DNA of 64,000 nt from Arenicella chitinivorans (GCF_014651515.1 NZ_BMXA01000001.1:124001-188000), one strand, 5' to 3'; numbered from the stretch's first letter, positions 23,754 through 32,258 are shown. Program-made: numbers and translations. The notes: generated by a model not told the origin, from the sequence alone.

Positions 23754-25841
23754 TTAGAACGCATAGCTCAACGTTGCCTTAATGTTGCGACCTGGTTCAA
23801 AGTCTTGCAGGTACAACTCACCAAAGCGTGGATGCAGACTCAGTCCAGTTCGAGACGACTGAGAGGCGTAATACTCATCGAATACGTTGTCGACACCAAC
23901 CGTCAACGATACAGACTCGAGCGTGCTCGGTGTCCAGCGCATAGAAACATTGTGCACTGTAAATTTGTCTTTGCTGTTATTGAGCGTTGCGCCGTCTAAG
24001 TCCAGACCCGAGGGTACGCTATCGACGGACAGTAAATCCCAATGCAGTGTCAGATTCGGTGAGTCGAAGTGGTAATCGAGATTGACGCTGATCGTGTCAC
24101 CTTGCTGGCGATCGAGGCGTGCGCCGTCCAGTGTGGCGAATGGGGTAAATGCAGCCAACTCACTTTCGGCTTGCGAGAAGGTAAGCAACGCATTTAAGCC
24201 GCCTTGTTCAAAACCAACATACGCTTCATACCCGTCTAACTGCATGGTGCCAATGTTGTCTTTCCAATAGCCTGCCTCGACCGTGCTTGGTGTTGGTGCA
24301 TAGTCGTAAATGTAGTTATCAATTTCGGTGTCAAAAAAGGTGACCCCAGCGCTAAAATGCTCGCCTTGGTATGCAAGTGATATTTCATTATTACGTCCGG
24401 TCTCGGCCTCGATGCCTGGATTCGCGGTGTCGTATAAGCCCGCGCCAGTAAACACTTCACCAACTTCAGGGCCTTTGAATAGTTCCGTCGTACTGAGTTT
24501 GACCAACACCGAGTCAGTAATGTTAACTTCCCCTGCTATGCTAAATGTGGTGTCGCTGAATTCGTCGTTCACCACCACGGTCGATACGTCATATTGGTCA
24601 TATCGAACACCTGGAATCACAGCAAAGCGGTCGCTAATTTGTATTCGATCCTGAATGAAGAGTGCCGTGTTGGTTGCCGTTTCACTCGACTGATCGATAC
24701 CGCCGACCAGATAAATTGACTCATACTCCGTGTTATAGCGAATACGTTCTGCACCGTAAGTCAGCATGTGTGACCCTAGTTCAGTGCTGGCAAGCAGATT
24801 CAAGCCCCGGTTTTCTGCAGTTCCAGTGACCTGGCCAGCATAGGCGGCAAATGCCGAGTTCTGCGCCCAACCGGATTCATCGCGTTGTAGCTGGCTTTCG
24901 TTGGTGAACGCTGCAATCGCAATTGAAGTGTGATCACTCAGGGTAAGGTCATAATTCAACGTTAAGGTGTCACGGGTAAACTCCGTGGGCCACAACAGCG
25001 GGATTTGCAGAGAGTTGGTAATTGCAAGGTCGGTGGCTAGCCCCATATCTGGTCGATAGCTGTAATCACCTTCGTCTTGGTAGCTTTCAAAACCCAGTTC
25101 AACACGCTGCTCACCGGTAATATCCCAGCCTAGCTTGATTAACATGTCACTCAATTCGCCTTCCAAGCCGCGTACGACGCCGTCTGTACCCGGATACACG
25201 TCGCCATGGAAGGTCTTAATCTCGCCACCTCCAACTTGGTAATTGTCGCGATCTACCTGGTTGACGTAAGCCAGCACGTCCCAGTTTTCACCCAGTTGTG
25301 CAAAACCTGTAAACGCCAGACTGGAACCAGAATTGTCGCCGTAGCTTGCTTGTATGCGTCCACCAATGGTGTCACCTGATTCCAATAGTTGTGCCGCGTT
25401 TTTGGTTTTAAAGCGCACTGCACCGCCAAGCCCACCATCGACCACCGAATTGGTGCCGACTTCCACGTCAACCTTCTCAAGGATGTCGGCATGAATCTGT
25501 AAATTGCCCATGTGGTGATACATATAGGTGTTTTGATTCGCACCGTCGATGGTAATCCGTAAATCTTTGTCATCCATACTGCGGATAGTAATGCGTTGGT
25601 TTAGCGAGTGCGCGCCACCAACGTCAACCCCGGGGATCGTGCGTAGCAGGTCGCTGATATGATCTGCCTGTCTAATTGCGATAGCGTCATCTTGTAAGGT
25701 GAGAGAGGATGCGCGAACGGCGGTTCCCCACACCGAGATTTCTTCGATCGGGCGGTCGGTACCATTGTCGTCGGCAAGAGCAACTGTTGACGTTAGGATG
25801 CTGGCGATGAAAAGTGCGGTCGGTTTAAGTACTGTGTTCAT
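23754..25841 (-). CDS. TonB-dependent receptor (probable iron chelate)
   Basis: The 695-residue protein has a signal peptide, a TonB-box-like start (IEEISVWGTAVRAS), a plug domain with IRTIPGVDVGGAHSLNQRI-type motif (here LLRTIPGVDVGG) and MDDKDLRITIDGANQ, and a 22-strand barrel ending in the terminal aromatic residue (ATLSYAF). It transports a ferric or metal chelate across the outer membrane using TonB energy. A Fur-like box lies 52 bases upstream of the start, so it is probably iron-repressed. The partner genes PepSY, DUF2271 and DUF4198 follow in the same direction. Confidence 0.92.
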   Translation of the reverse strand: MNTVLKPTALFIASILTSTVALADDNGTDRPIEEISVWGTAVRASSLTLQDDAIAIRQADHISDLLRTIPGVDVGGAHSLNQRITIRSMDDKDLRITIDGANQNTYMYHHMGNLQIHADILEKVDVEVGTNSVVDGGLGGAVRFKTKNAAQLLESGDTIGGRIQASYGDNSGSSLAFTGFAQLGENWDVLAYVNQVDRDNYQVGGGEIKTFHGDVYPGTDGVVRGLEGELSDMLIKLGWDITGEQRVELGFESYQDEGDYSYRPDMGLATDLAITNSLQIPLLWPTEFTRDTLTLNYDLTLSDHTSIAIAAFTNESQLQRDESGWAQNSAFAAYAGQVTGTAENRGLNLLASTELGSHMLTYGAERIRYNTEYESIYLVGGIDQSSETATNTALFIQDRIQISDRFAVIPGVRYDQYDVSTVVVNDEFSDTTFSIAGEVNITDSVLVKLSTTELFKGPEVGEVFTGAGLYDTANPGIEAETGRNNEISLAYQGEHFSAGVTFFDTEIDNYIYDYAPTPSTVEAGYWKDNIGTMQLDGYEAYVGFEQGGLNALLTFSQAESELAAFTPFATLDGARLDRQQGDTISVNLDYHFDSPNLTLHWDLLSVDSVPSGLDLDGATLNNSKDKFTVHNVSMRWTPSTLESVSLTVGVDNVFDEYYASQSSRTGLSLHPRFGELYLQDFEPGRNIKATLSYAF

Positions 25842-25892
25842 AAGATGATGAGCGAAGGTAAGTTAGTAGTCTTACCGAGTAGGTTTAATTAT

Positions 25893-25913
25893 TGCGAATA
25901 CTAATGATTCGCA
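25893..25913 (-). promoter_or_regulatory. Fur-like box before the TonB receptor
   Basis: TGCGAAT (25893-25899) and ATTCGCA (25907-25913) form a palindrome around ACTAATG. Read on the - strand it gives AATGCGAATCATTAGTATT, close to the Fur consensus AATGATAATNATTATCATT. It lies in the divergent 312-base region between the receptor and the sugar-porter gene, nearer the receptor. Apart from this site I see nothing else definite in that region. Confidence 0.7.
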
Positions 25914-26153
25914 TTTTAATTATCAACCTTTCTATGCTTGATAAAATGTGCAACTTACGGATCGATGCGGTTGGTAAACATTGGAATCGGTCAAATGCAT
26001 ACGTATTCGGTGTACAAATTCCGGTATACGCTTAGAAATACGCTGCTGCGATGAGTCTGAGACGTATAATTCTGGCCTGATATAACAATAATTATTTTGG
26101 CGTGTATCGTGCTTAAGATCGCGCTTTATCCATCACACAGGAGACAGTTCATA

Positions 26154-27560
26154 ATGAATCACGCTGAGACCAATCGGTTTTTCACCTTGCGCGTGTCGCT
26201 CATTGCCGCTATCGGTGGCTTTTTATTCGGGTTCGATACCGGTGTCATCGGTGGTACACAGTTGTACTTCACTGAGTATTTTTCACTGACGCCGTCGGAG
26301 CAAGGCTGGGCCGTTGGCAGTGCCTTGTACGGTTGTTTATTTGGCGCACTCGTAGCGGGCTATTTAACTAAGGCAATCAGTCGAAAATTTACGCTGATTT
26401 TATCTGCAGTCTTGTTCTGTGTGTCGGCTTGGGGGTCCGGTGTGGCTGGTTCGTTAACCGAGTTAATCGTATACCGGGTTATTGGTGGGGTTGGAATCGG
26501 TTTCGCTTCCATGGCCGCGCCGATGTATATCGCAGAAATATCGCCTGCCAGACTGCGTGGGCGTATGGTGTCGTTGTATCAGTTGGCGATCGTGTTTGGT
26601 TTTTTCGCCGTTTTTCTGGCCACGTATTATATCGGTGGTGGTAATGCGCAAGGGCTGTCACAGGAAGCACTGCAAGCAGTACACGCTTCGAACCTGGAGC
26701 GAGGCTGGCGCGTGATGTTCTGGTCGGAGTTGTTACCGGCAAGCGTGTTTCTGGTGGCTTTGCTGTTCGTGCCGCACAGCCCGCGCTGGTTGGCAATGAA
26801 GTCGCGTTTTGATGACGCAGAACGGGTTTTGAGCCGAGTGTATCCAGATCCAGCGGTCGTCGGACAACATATGACGCAAATCAAGGCCTCGTTCGACGAA
26901 GCTGAAGTCACTAATTTGAAAGTGTTACTGGCTGGTGGACTCGGTTTCGCGGTGTTCATTGGTGTGATGTTATCGATTTTTCAACAGGTGACCGGCATCA
27001 ATGCAATCCTGTATTACGGTGCCGAGATATTTAGTAGCGCACTGGGCTACGGTCCGCAGGATGCGCTCAAGCAGCAGCTCTGGCTTGGTGCAGTTAATTT
27101 GTTGTTTACATTTGTGGCGATCTACACGGTTGACCACTGGGGTCGTAAACCGTTGTTTCTCGCTGGCACCGTTGGAATGATGTTGGGCCTAACCGTGTTG
27201 GGTGTGACGATTTACACGCAGTCAATGGGCGTGGTTTCACTGGTCGCGATTCTGGTATTTATTGGTTCGTTTGCAATGTCGATGGGCCCAGTGGTCTGGG
27301 TGATTTTGTCTGAAATCTTTCCGAATCGTGCACGTAGTCTGGCGATGTCGATTGCCGTTGGCGCGCAGTGGCTCTTTAATGGCGTAGTTGCGACGTCCTT
27401 CCCGTTGGTGAATCGCAGTGAGCTCAATGTCACACATTTTAATGGTGCTTTGCCGTATTTCATCTTTGCCTTCTTTTGTATTGTGACCTTTATCTTTGTT
27501 TGGAAGTATCTGCCTGAAACCAAAGGCAAGACACTCGAGGAAATGGAAAAACTCTGGTAG
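26154..27560 (+). CDS. Sugar-porter MFS transporter
   Basis: ATG 26154 has AGGAGA nine bases upstream; the longer frame from 26097 is rejected. Twelve membrane helices are visible over 468 residues. Diagnostic motifs of the sugar porter family are GGFLFGFDTGVIGG in helix 1, RVIGGVGIGFASM with YIAEISPARLRGR after helix 4-5, QQVTGINAILYYG in helix 7, DHWGRKPLFLAG, and the C-terminal PETKGKTLEEME. It is probably a proton:monosaccharide symporter like XylE or GalP. It stands divergent to the iron receptor, so shared control is possible but unproven. Confidence 0.93.
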   Translation: MNHAETNRFFTLRVSLIAAIGGFLFGFDTGVIGGTQLYFTEYFSLTPSEQGWAVGSALYGCLFGALVAGYLTKAISRKFTLILSAVLFCVSAWGSGVAGSLTELIVYRVIGGVGIGFASMAAPMYIAEISPARLRGRMVSLYQLAIVFGFFAVFLATYYIGGGNAQGLSQEALQAVHASNLERGWRVMFWSELLPASVFLVALLFVPHSPRWLAMKSRFDDAERVLSRVYPDPAVVGQHMTQIKASFDEAEVTNLKVLLAGGLGFAVFIGVMLSIFQQVTGINAILYYGAEIFSSALGYGPQDALKQQLWLGAVNLLFTFVAIYTVDHWGRKPLFLAGTVGMMLGLTVLGVTIYTQSMGVVSLVAILVFIGSFAMSMGPVVWVILSEIFPNRARSLAMSIAVGAQWLFNGVVATSFPLVNRSELNVTHFNGALPYFIFAFFCIVTFIFVWKYLPETKGKTLEEMEKLW

Positions 27561-27614
27561 CACCCTGGTTAGAGCGTCAGTTTCAGCGGGCTGTTAATGA
27601 TTGTCATCATTGCA

Positions 27615-27633
27615 AATGAGAATCGTTTGCATT
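27615..27633 (+). promoter_or_regulatory. Fur-like box after the MFS gene
   Basis: AATGAGAATCGTTTGCATT agrees with most positions of the Fur consensus AATGATAATNATTATCATT and is embedded in the wider palindrome TGCAAA...TTTGCA (27611-27631). It lies 55 bases after the transporter stop and about 125 bases before the start of the next gene, so it most likely controls the small TPR-like gene downstream. Confidence 0.55.
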
Positions 27634-27756
27634 TAGTGTTGAGTTAAGTTAGATTAGGGGCTTCCCAACAATCTGACTTACTAAACGGTGTGAAGCAAGT
27701 ACGGCCTTGGCTTGTTTTAGTTCTTGCTTTTCATTGGTGATCGATCCGATATATCT

Positions 27757-28146
27757 ATGCAAACGATTTGCTCAATGCAAAAGTGGAAGACGCACATTCA
27801 GCGCGGGAACCAGTATTTCTTCGGCCAAAAGTTTGATCAAGCGATGCAGTGCTATGAGGCGGCCAGACGCCAGGCAGAGTGGTTATTTGACGACTGGAAC
27901 GAACCGGAAGAGGCGGTTTCGTCGTTTGTCGTTACGCATCACAATATCGCGGATGTGTACCAAAAGCGTGGTGAAGTAGCTGCGGCACGGGAGGTCCTCG
28001 AGTCCGTGCACGCATTTATTTTGAAGGCAGTAACCTCAACCCCTATCAGCGATGGCCGTCACCCTGCACTGTATCGCGCCTCAATTATCACTTACTCCAC
28101 GTTGATGGTGCATAAGCGGTGTCATTTATTGTCCAGTTTGCACTAA
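27757..28146 (+). CDS. Small TPR-like protein, possibly iron-regulated
   Basis: From ATG 27757 the product has about 129 residues. It is helical, with a helix pair QRGNQYFFGQKFDQAMQCYE and later HHNIADVYQKRGEVAAAREV that match the spacing of tetratricopeptide repeats. It has several histidines and cysteines (CYE, HHN, HKRCH) that could bind metal. It resembles the short DUF2753-type proteins of marine gammaproteobacteria, but I am not certain of that. No good ribosome site is seen; TTG 27724 or ATG 27775 are alternative starts. The upstream Fur-like box suggests iron control. Confidence 0.6.
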   Translation: MQTICSMQKWKTHIQRGNQYFFGQKFDQAMQCYEAARRQAEWLFDDWNEPEEAVSSFVVTHHNIADVYQKRGEVAAAREVLESVHAFILKAVTSTPISDGRHPALYRASIITYSTLMVHKRCHLLSSLH

Positions 28147-28177
28147 ACAATTCACGTTGGAGTCACTATTGAGTGCA

Positions 28178-28202
28178 ATTGCGCACACGGACCGTGCGCA
28201 AT
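28178..28202 (+). terminator. Strong hairpin after the TPR-like gene
   Basis: ATTGCGCAC (28178-28186) and GTGCGCAAT (28194-28202) form a perfect 9-base stem with a 7-base loop, 31 bases after the stop codon at 28146. No T tract follows (CTTCGGC), so it may be a factor-assisted terminator, a protein-binding palindrome or an RNA 3'-end stabiliser. The other bases up to 28402 show no gene. Confidence 0.45.
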
Positions 28203-28402
28203 CTTCGGCAACTGGGAGAAAACGTTTAGTTTATGCACTATGCTTGTATCAAAGGGCTAAGTTTAGACGTAATTACCAAGAAGCTTCGGGCAATGATTAG
28301 TCATTAGTATGAGCGGGCTCTAGTCCGTTAAGACTATATTGGTTTGTGGCAATTTGTGTTCCAATGCGTCAACAACACATTTTACGTTTGGGTTGGGAGA
28401 TC

Positions 28403-28720
28403 ATGAATATTGAAGAATTGGATACCAAGCATCTATCTGCTAAAGCACTGGCACTGGTGTCAGAGTTCGCGCTGATACTCTATCGACACAGTGGCGTCAT
28501 TATTAATGTGGACGCGGATGACGTATTGTTGCGAGTCGCTGCTCAAGCGGACGCAACAAAAACACACCTGCAACTCCACGAAATCTACAAACGATTGCGT
28601 TCAGAGATTCGTAAAAACTTTCTAGCGTCGTTGCCACCGAGTAAGCTGGCGGCGATGCATGATTTACTGACTGACAAAAGTGCAGTTGATATCATTACGC
28701 ATCACCGACGCATTCATTAA
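28403..28720 (+). CDS. Uncharacterised 105-residue helical protein
   Basis: ATG 28403 is preceded by TTGGGAGATC, a usable ribosome site. The product is helical and soluble; it contains ALALVSEFALILYRHSGV, an acidic loop VDADDVLLRVAAQADATKTH, and a basic stretch KRLRSEIRKNF. No signal peptide or membrane helix is present. It has no family that I can name. It lies alone between the hairpin at 28178 and a small ORF on the opposite strand, so context gives no hint. Confidence 0.55.
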   Translation: MNIEELDTKHLSAKALALVSEFALILYRHSGVIINVDADDVLLRVAAQADATKTHLQLHEIYKRLRSEIRKNFLASLPPSKLAAMHDLLTDKSAVDIITHHRRIH

Positions 28721-28744
28721 ATAAGTTATCAAGGGGTACGGTAT

Positions 28745-28918
28745 CTATAGTTTTGATGCCCAGACACCGTAGATACTGAGCGATTGCAGACACGGCATGC
28801 GCAGAGTGGACTCAGGCATCGGTCGAGCTGCCTGTTTTAAATCTTTCTCTGAGTCGGGTTGTTGCGATTGTGATCGCGCTCGATTGGCTAGGATTGCCAG
28901 TGTCGGTTTTATCTGCAT
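28745..28918 (-). CDS. Small protein candidate, 57 residues
   Basis: On the - strand an ATG at 28918 follows TTGGAGAAAACCCC, which contains a good Shine-Dalgarno at normal spacing. The frame runs 57 codons to TAG at 28745-28747. The peptide begins MQIKPTLAILANRARSQSQQ, is basic and polar, has a central acidic patch (PDSEKDLK), one cysteine, and ends with a mildly hydrophobic tail. No family is known to me. The ribosome site and its position in an otherwise empty gap support it; conservation has not been examined. Confidence 0.4.
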   Translation of the reverse strand: MQIKPTLAILANRARSQSQQPDSEKDLKQAARPMPESTLRMPCLQSLSIYGVWASKL

Positions 28919-29107
28919 GGGGTTTTCTCCAATACGTTGAATGTGACGTCAACTTTAATATCTCAAGCATGCTTTAGATCAAGTGGCGATCGACGTGTTT
29001 TTAACGCGGTATGCACGAAAACCAGCAATGAGTGCCTGATTCAACTTGAATCTAGCGGTGTTTATTAGCACAATCGGCGCCCTTATTTCACCCAATACTG
29101 CGATTCC

Positions 29108-29857
29108 ATGTTACGAAAATTTGCATCTATCCTCTGTTCGCTCTTAGTCAGTAGTTCGGCTATAGCGGGCGACTGGTCCGGCCAGGGCGAAGCGGGCTAT
29201 ATGCGCGCCAGCGGCAATACACAAAGTGAAACCATCAATCTGGGCCTCAATTTCCTCTGGGAAGGCACTGCCTGGTCCAATGAGTTCGATCTTGCGGTGT
29301 ATCAGTCATCGAGCGATGGCCTAGATTCTGCCGACAGCCTGGAGGCCGCGTATACTCTAGAACGGAGTTTGAGCGAGCGTAGTAGCCTATTTATGAGCCT
29401 CAGTTACTTGGACGACCAGTTCGACGGTTTTACCGAGCAGTCCAGTATCTCAGCGGGTTACAGCTACAAATTGATCGATCGTGAAAGTACAACCTGGGAA
29501 ACGGGTATTGGTATCGGTTACCGTGATACAGAAGAAATCATTCCGGCCGCAGACCCTGCGTTAGCGCCGACTCTGATCGATATCAGTGGTTCAACGGCGG
29601 TGTTGCGTTCCAAGTTCAATACCGAATTGACGGACAATACCAAGTTCAAATGGAATCTGAAGACCGAAATCGGATCGGACAATACCTATGCGCAGAGTGA
29701 TGCGGCCTTATTGGTGGCGATGAATTCTCGTTTTTCTCTCAAAGCACAGGTGATCGTAAGGCACAATACTGACCCAGCACCAACGTCGAAAAAGACCGAC
29801 ACGGTGTCATTACTCAGTTTGGTGTACAACTTTGGTGAGCGACCGAAGGCTGAGTAA
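29108..29857 (+). CDS. DUF481 outer-membrane beta-barrel protein
   Basis: The 249-residue protein has a signal peptide ending SSSAIAG and then WSGQGEAGYMRASGNTQSE, the standard opening of DUF481 (YdiY-like) proteins. Alternating aromatic and polar residues give about twelve amphipathic strands, and the end LVYNFGERPKAE resembles a final barrel strand with a short tail. Related proteins are salt-induced or stress-related outer-membrane proteins of unknown function. It is convergent with the next gene, with only ten bases between stops. Confidence 0.88.
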   Translation: MLRKFASILCSLLVSSSAIAGDWSGQGEAGYMRASGNTQSETINLGLNFLWEGTAWSNEFDLAVYQSSSDGLDSADSLEAAYTLERSLSERSSLFMSLSYLDDQFDGFTEQSSISAGYSYKLIDRESTTWETGIGIGYRDTEEIIPAADPALAPTLIDISGSTAVLRSKFNTELTDNTKFKWNLKTEIGSDNTYAQSDAALLVAMNSRFSLKAQVIVRHNTDPAPTSKKTDTVSLLSLVYNFGERPKAE

Positions 29858-29866
29858 TCGGCGCGA

Positions 29867-30316
29867 TCAGCGTTGCATCTTGCGTGCGGTTTGTTCTGGT
29901 GTCCAACCTTGAACCCAGCCGCGATGAATGCGTAGGCGGTTATTTTTGATGATAAAAAATGCCGCCAAGCTGTCGCATCGAAACTCGGTAAATAATGCAC
30001 TGGATACCTGATTTACGTAACCGTGATAGGTGAGAGTACGCAGCCAACGAATCTTATTGCGCGCATTAATTTGCTGGATTACTCGATTGATGATCTCGCG
30101 CCGATTAAGTTGGGCAGAGTCGCGAATTACGAAGCCACCGCGCGCAATCGCGGTGAGAAATAGGCTGCTTTTAGACAGTCTGCGCAAATATTTGACGGCA
30201 CGTTCCCAGTTCCCTGCTTCAATATGTCGTAGAAATGAACGCATACTGCGTAAGTTCTCGTCTGATAACGCTTTGGCGCTGAGCTCAGCGCGAATACCCG
30301 CCCGTTTGCGGGTCAT
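29867..30316 (-). CDS. Uncharacterised basic protein, 149 residues
   Basis: The start is placed at ATG 30316 (MTRKRAGIRAELS). The product is very basic and mostly helical in its first 90 residues (SFLRHIEAGNWERAVKYLRR, then RREIINRVIQQINARNKIRW), followed by strands such as FFIIKNNRLRIHRGW. The high Arg content suggests a nucleic-acid-binding role, but no domain is recognised. It lies convergent to the DUF481 gene and divergent from the ParD-like gene. A start at 30361 would add 15 residues and is not excluded. Confidence 0.55.
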   Translation of the reverse strand: MTRKRAGIRAELSAKALSDENLRSMRSFLRHIEAGNWERAVKYLRRLSKSSLFLTAIARGGFVIRDSAQLNRREIINRVIQQINARNKIRWLRTLTYHGYVNQVSSALFTEFRCDSLAAFFIIKNNRLRIHRGWVQGWTPEQTARKMQR

Positions 30317-30538
30317 ATCCGCATCTTCGCTAAAATAGCTTATCGTTTTTAGTCCCCGCATAGACTTGACTTGGTGTGCTCACTCATTGATTAACCCTTG
30401 ACCCTGTGCACGGAGTATAAATTAATTTTCCATCGCATACATCGTCGACGTACTGGCGCGTCTATCAAACTTGGTTTGCTGCTTTGTCAGTTTATATATG
30501 ATATATATATGGATCATATAATTCGCGGTGTTATACAT

Positions 30539-30739
30539 ATGGGCATTCTAAAAATCAGCGATCAGTTGCATGATGATATTCGGAGTTCAAGCAAAGCAAT
30601 GTCACGCTCTATTAACGCGCAAGCCGAGTTTTGGATTCGGCTGGGTAAATTGTGTGAAACCAATCCTAGTTTGAGTTACAACGAGATACTGCAGCGCTAT
30701 TTGCTCACTGAAGATTTAGCGTCAGCACAGACGGCGTGA
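30539..30739 (+). CDS. ParD-like antitoxin-family protein
   Basis: From ATG 30539 the 66-residue product begins GILKISDQLHDDIRSSS and continues AMSRSINAQAEFWIRLGKL, the ribbon-helix-helix signature of the ParD_like family (PF11903), followed by CETNPSLSYNEILQRYLL. Such proteins bind DNA as dimers. The stop overlaps the start of the methionine aminopeptidase gene (GTGATGA). No ParE toxin is present; the partner here is the peptidase. The upstream region 30491-30522 is an AT-rich imperfect palindrome (TATATGATATATATATGGATCATATA in part) that may be its own operator. Confidence 0.85.
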   Translation: MGILKISDQLHDDIRSSSKAMSRSINAQAEFWIRLGKLCETNPSLSYNEILQRYLLTEDLASAQTA

Positions 30740-31512
30740 TGAATAAGGTCAAGATAAAGTCGGCGTCGCAAATTGACGCTATGCGTCGTTCTGGTCAGAT
30801 GTTGGCAGACGTGTTCAAGGCCATGGAGCCGATCGTCAAGCCAGGTGTGTCGACCATGGAGGTCAATGATTTCGTCACTGGATATATTTGTTCTGAGCTC
30901 AACGCACGACCAGCCAGTATCGGTCAGTATGGTTATCGGTATGCTTTGAATGCCTCGATCAATGACGTGATCTGCCACGGGATACCGAGTCAGAATGAGG
31001 TGCTTGGTCAAGCGGACATCGTCAATTTTGACATCACACTGGAGTACGGTGGTTATATCGCGGATTCGAGTCAGACTTATATCATGCCCGAGGCGTCGAA
31101 CGCGGCACGTTCATTGGTTCAGAACGCGTATCAGGCTATGGTGTGCGGCATTCGAACAGTGCGCCCTGGCAGCTGTCTGGGCGATGTCGGTTTTGCGATC
31201 CAGAAACACGCAGAACAAGCTGGGTATAGCGTGGTGCGAGAATACTGTGGGCACGGTATTGGGCGCGATATGCATGAAGCACCAGAAGTCTTGCACTATG
31301 GTCGCCCGGGGACCGGATTGGCATTAAAACCAGGTATGACCTTCACGATTGAACCGATGGTCAATCAAGGCAGTGCGCGGGCTCGAACTATGTCCGATGG
31401 TTGGACGGTACGTACGGTGGACGGGGGGCTTTCTGCCCAATGGGAGCATACGATTCTTGTTACTCAGAGTGGTTTTGAAGTGTTGACGTTGCGCGAAGGC
31501 GAAGTGATTTAG
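30739..31512 (+). CDS. map: Type I methionine aminopeptidase
   Basis: The 257-residue enzyme from ATG 30739 removes the N-terminal methionine from new proteins. All five metal ligands are present: Asp98, Asp109, His172, Glu205 and Glu236, one residue later than in E. coli MetAP. Key motifs are VICHGIP, FDITLEYGGYIADSSQTY, CGHGIGRDMHE, FTIEPMV and AQWEHTILV. The usual DGWHGDTSR stretch is EYGGYIADSSQ here, which marks it as a divergent second copy rather than the housekeeping enzyme. It is translationally coupled to the ParD-like gene; GTG 30736 is an alternative start. Confidence 0.92.
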   Translation: MNKVKIKSASQIDAMRRSGQMLADVFKAMEPIVKPGVSTMEVNDFVTGYICSELNARPASIGQYGYRYALNASINDVICHGIPSQNEVLGQADIVNFDITLEYGGYIADSSQTYIMPEASNAARSLVQNAYQAMVCGIRTVRPGSCLGDVGFAIQKHAEQAGYSVVREYCGHGIGRDMHEAPEVLHYGRPGTGLALKPGMTFTIEPMVNQGSARARTMSDGWTVRTVDGGLSAQWEHTILVTQSGFEVLTLREGEVI

Positions 31513-31571
31513 TAAAGCTGACGGCCTATCACCGGTCGTCCATAATAGTCGGAGAGTGGCGCCGTCGTTAC

Positions 31572-31595
31572 TGCAAATTATTTTATAAATTTGCA
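31572..31595 (+). promoter_or_regulatory. Palindromic operator candidate before the hemerythrin-like gene
   Basis: TGCAAATT (31572-31579) and AATTTGCA (31588-31595) are perfect inverted repeats around an 8-base AT centre. The right arm overlaps TTGCAT, a possible -35 element, with TATATT about 19 bases further as a possible -10. A repressor bound there would block the promoter. The binding protein is unknown. Confidence 0.45.
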
Positions 31596-31699
31596 TAAAT
31601 ATCATGTGTTTGTTGTATATTGTCCAGTATCGGACCTGGTTGGGAGGCCCGTAGTAACTCACTTTTCCTACGTGACAACCACAACCAGGAGCAGGCTCA

Positions 31700-32215
31700 A
31701 TGTTTGACAAATTGCTAGACCGACTGGCGCCCGAGAAAATCAAAGGCGCTGCGCCCACGACGGCGGACAAATCCCAGGAAAACTTTGCCCCGAATACCCG
31801 AATTGCCTATAAATCGACGCTGGTCCCAACCTTAGAGCAGGAACACAAAGAATTGATGGCAGTGTACTGGAAAGCGTTGGCGGCAGCGCAAAATCATAAA
31901 ACCGAACTCACTCGAAAATTACTCCTAAAGTTCAAAGAGCAGTTCGTCGATCACCTGCTTAAAGAGAATACGTCGTTGTATATTTATCTGCGTAAGACTG
32001 CAAAGAAACCAAGCGCGAAACAAGCAGTGACTTCGGTCAAGTCAGAAATGGATAAAATTGCTCGGTCGATTATGCGTTTTTTGGAGGAGGCGACCAAAGC
32101 TGACGCGGTGTATGACGTGGTGTTTGTTGATCGGTTGACGCAGATGGGGGAAGCACTCACACAGCGAATCGAGAAAGAAGAAGCGTATGTGTATCCGAAC
32201 TATCGTCCCAGTTGA
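31700..32215 (+). CDS. Hemerythrin-like domain protein
   Basis: ATG 31700 has AGGAG nine bases upstream. The 171-residue protein is helical; from residue 43 the segment LVPTLEQEHKELMAVYWKAL gives a first metal-ligand helix (H and E), FKEQFVDHLLKENTSLYIYL a second, and IEKEEAYVYPNYR a C-terminal one, in the order of HHE/hemerythrin-like four-helix bundles. The full set of iron ligands is not obvious, so it may be a reduced form. Similar proteins sense or store oxygen or nitric oxide in the cytoplasm. It is preceded by a palindromic operator candidate. Confidence 0.7.
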   Translation: MFDKLLDRLAPEKIKGAAPTTADKSQENFAPNTRIAYKSTLVPTLEQEHKELMAVYWKALAAAQNHKTELTRKLLLKFKEQFVDHLLKENTSLYIYLRKTAKKPSAKQAVTSVKSEMDKIARSIMRFLEEATKADAVYDVVFVDRLTQMGEALTQRIEKEEAYVYPNYRPS

Positions 32216-32232
32216 GTGACGAGCAAATAAAA

Positions 32233-32258
32233 AAACACCATGCCTGAGCATGGTGTTT
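32233..32258 (-). terminator. Intrinsic terminator, - strand oriented
   Basis: AAACACCATGC (32233-32243) and GCATGGTGTTT (32248-32258) form a perfect 11-base stem with a CTGA loop. On the - strand the stem is followed by TTTTATTTG, so it ends the transcript of the small secreted protein gene at 32349-32633. On the + strand it lies 18 bases after the hemerythrin-like stop and can also stall that transcript. Confidence 0.8.

Noticed and set aside
30491-30522. AT-rich TATATA stretch as a replication origin
   Set aside because: It is short, has no DnaA-box cluster, and lies directly before the ParD-like gene, so a promoter or operator is a simpler reading.
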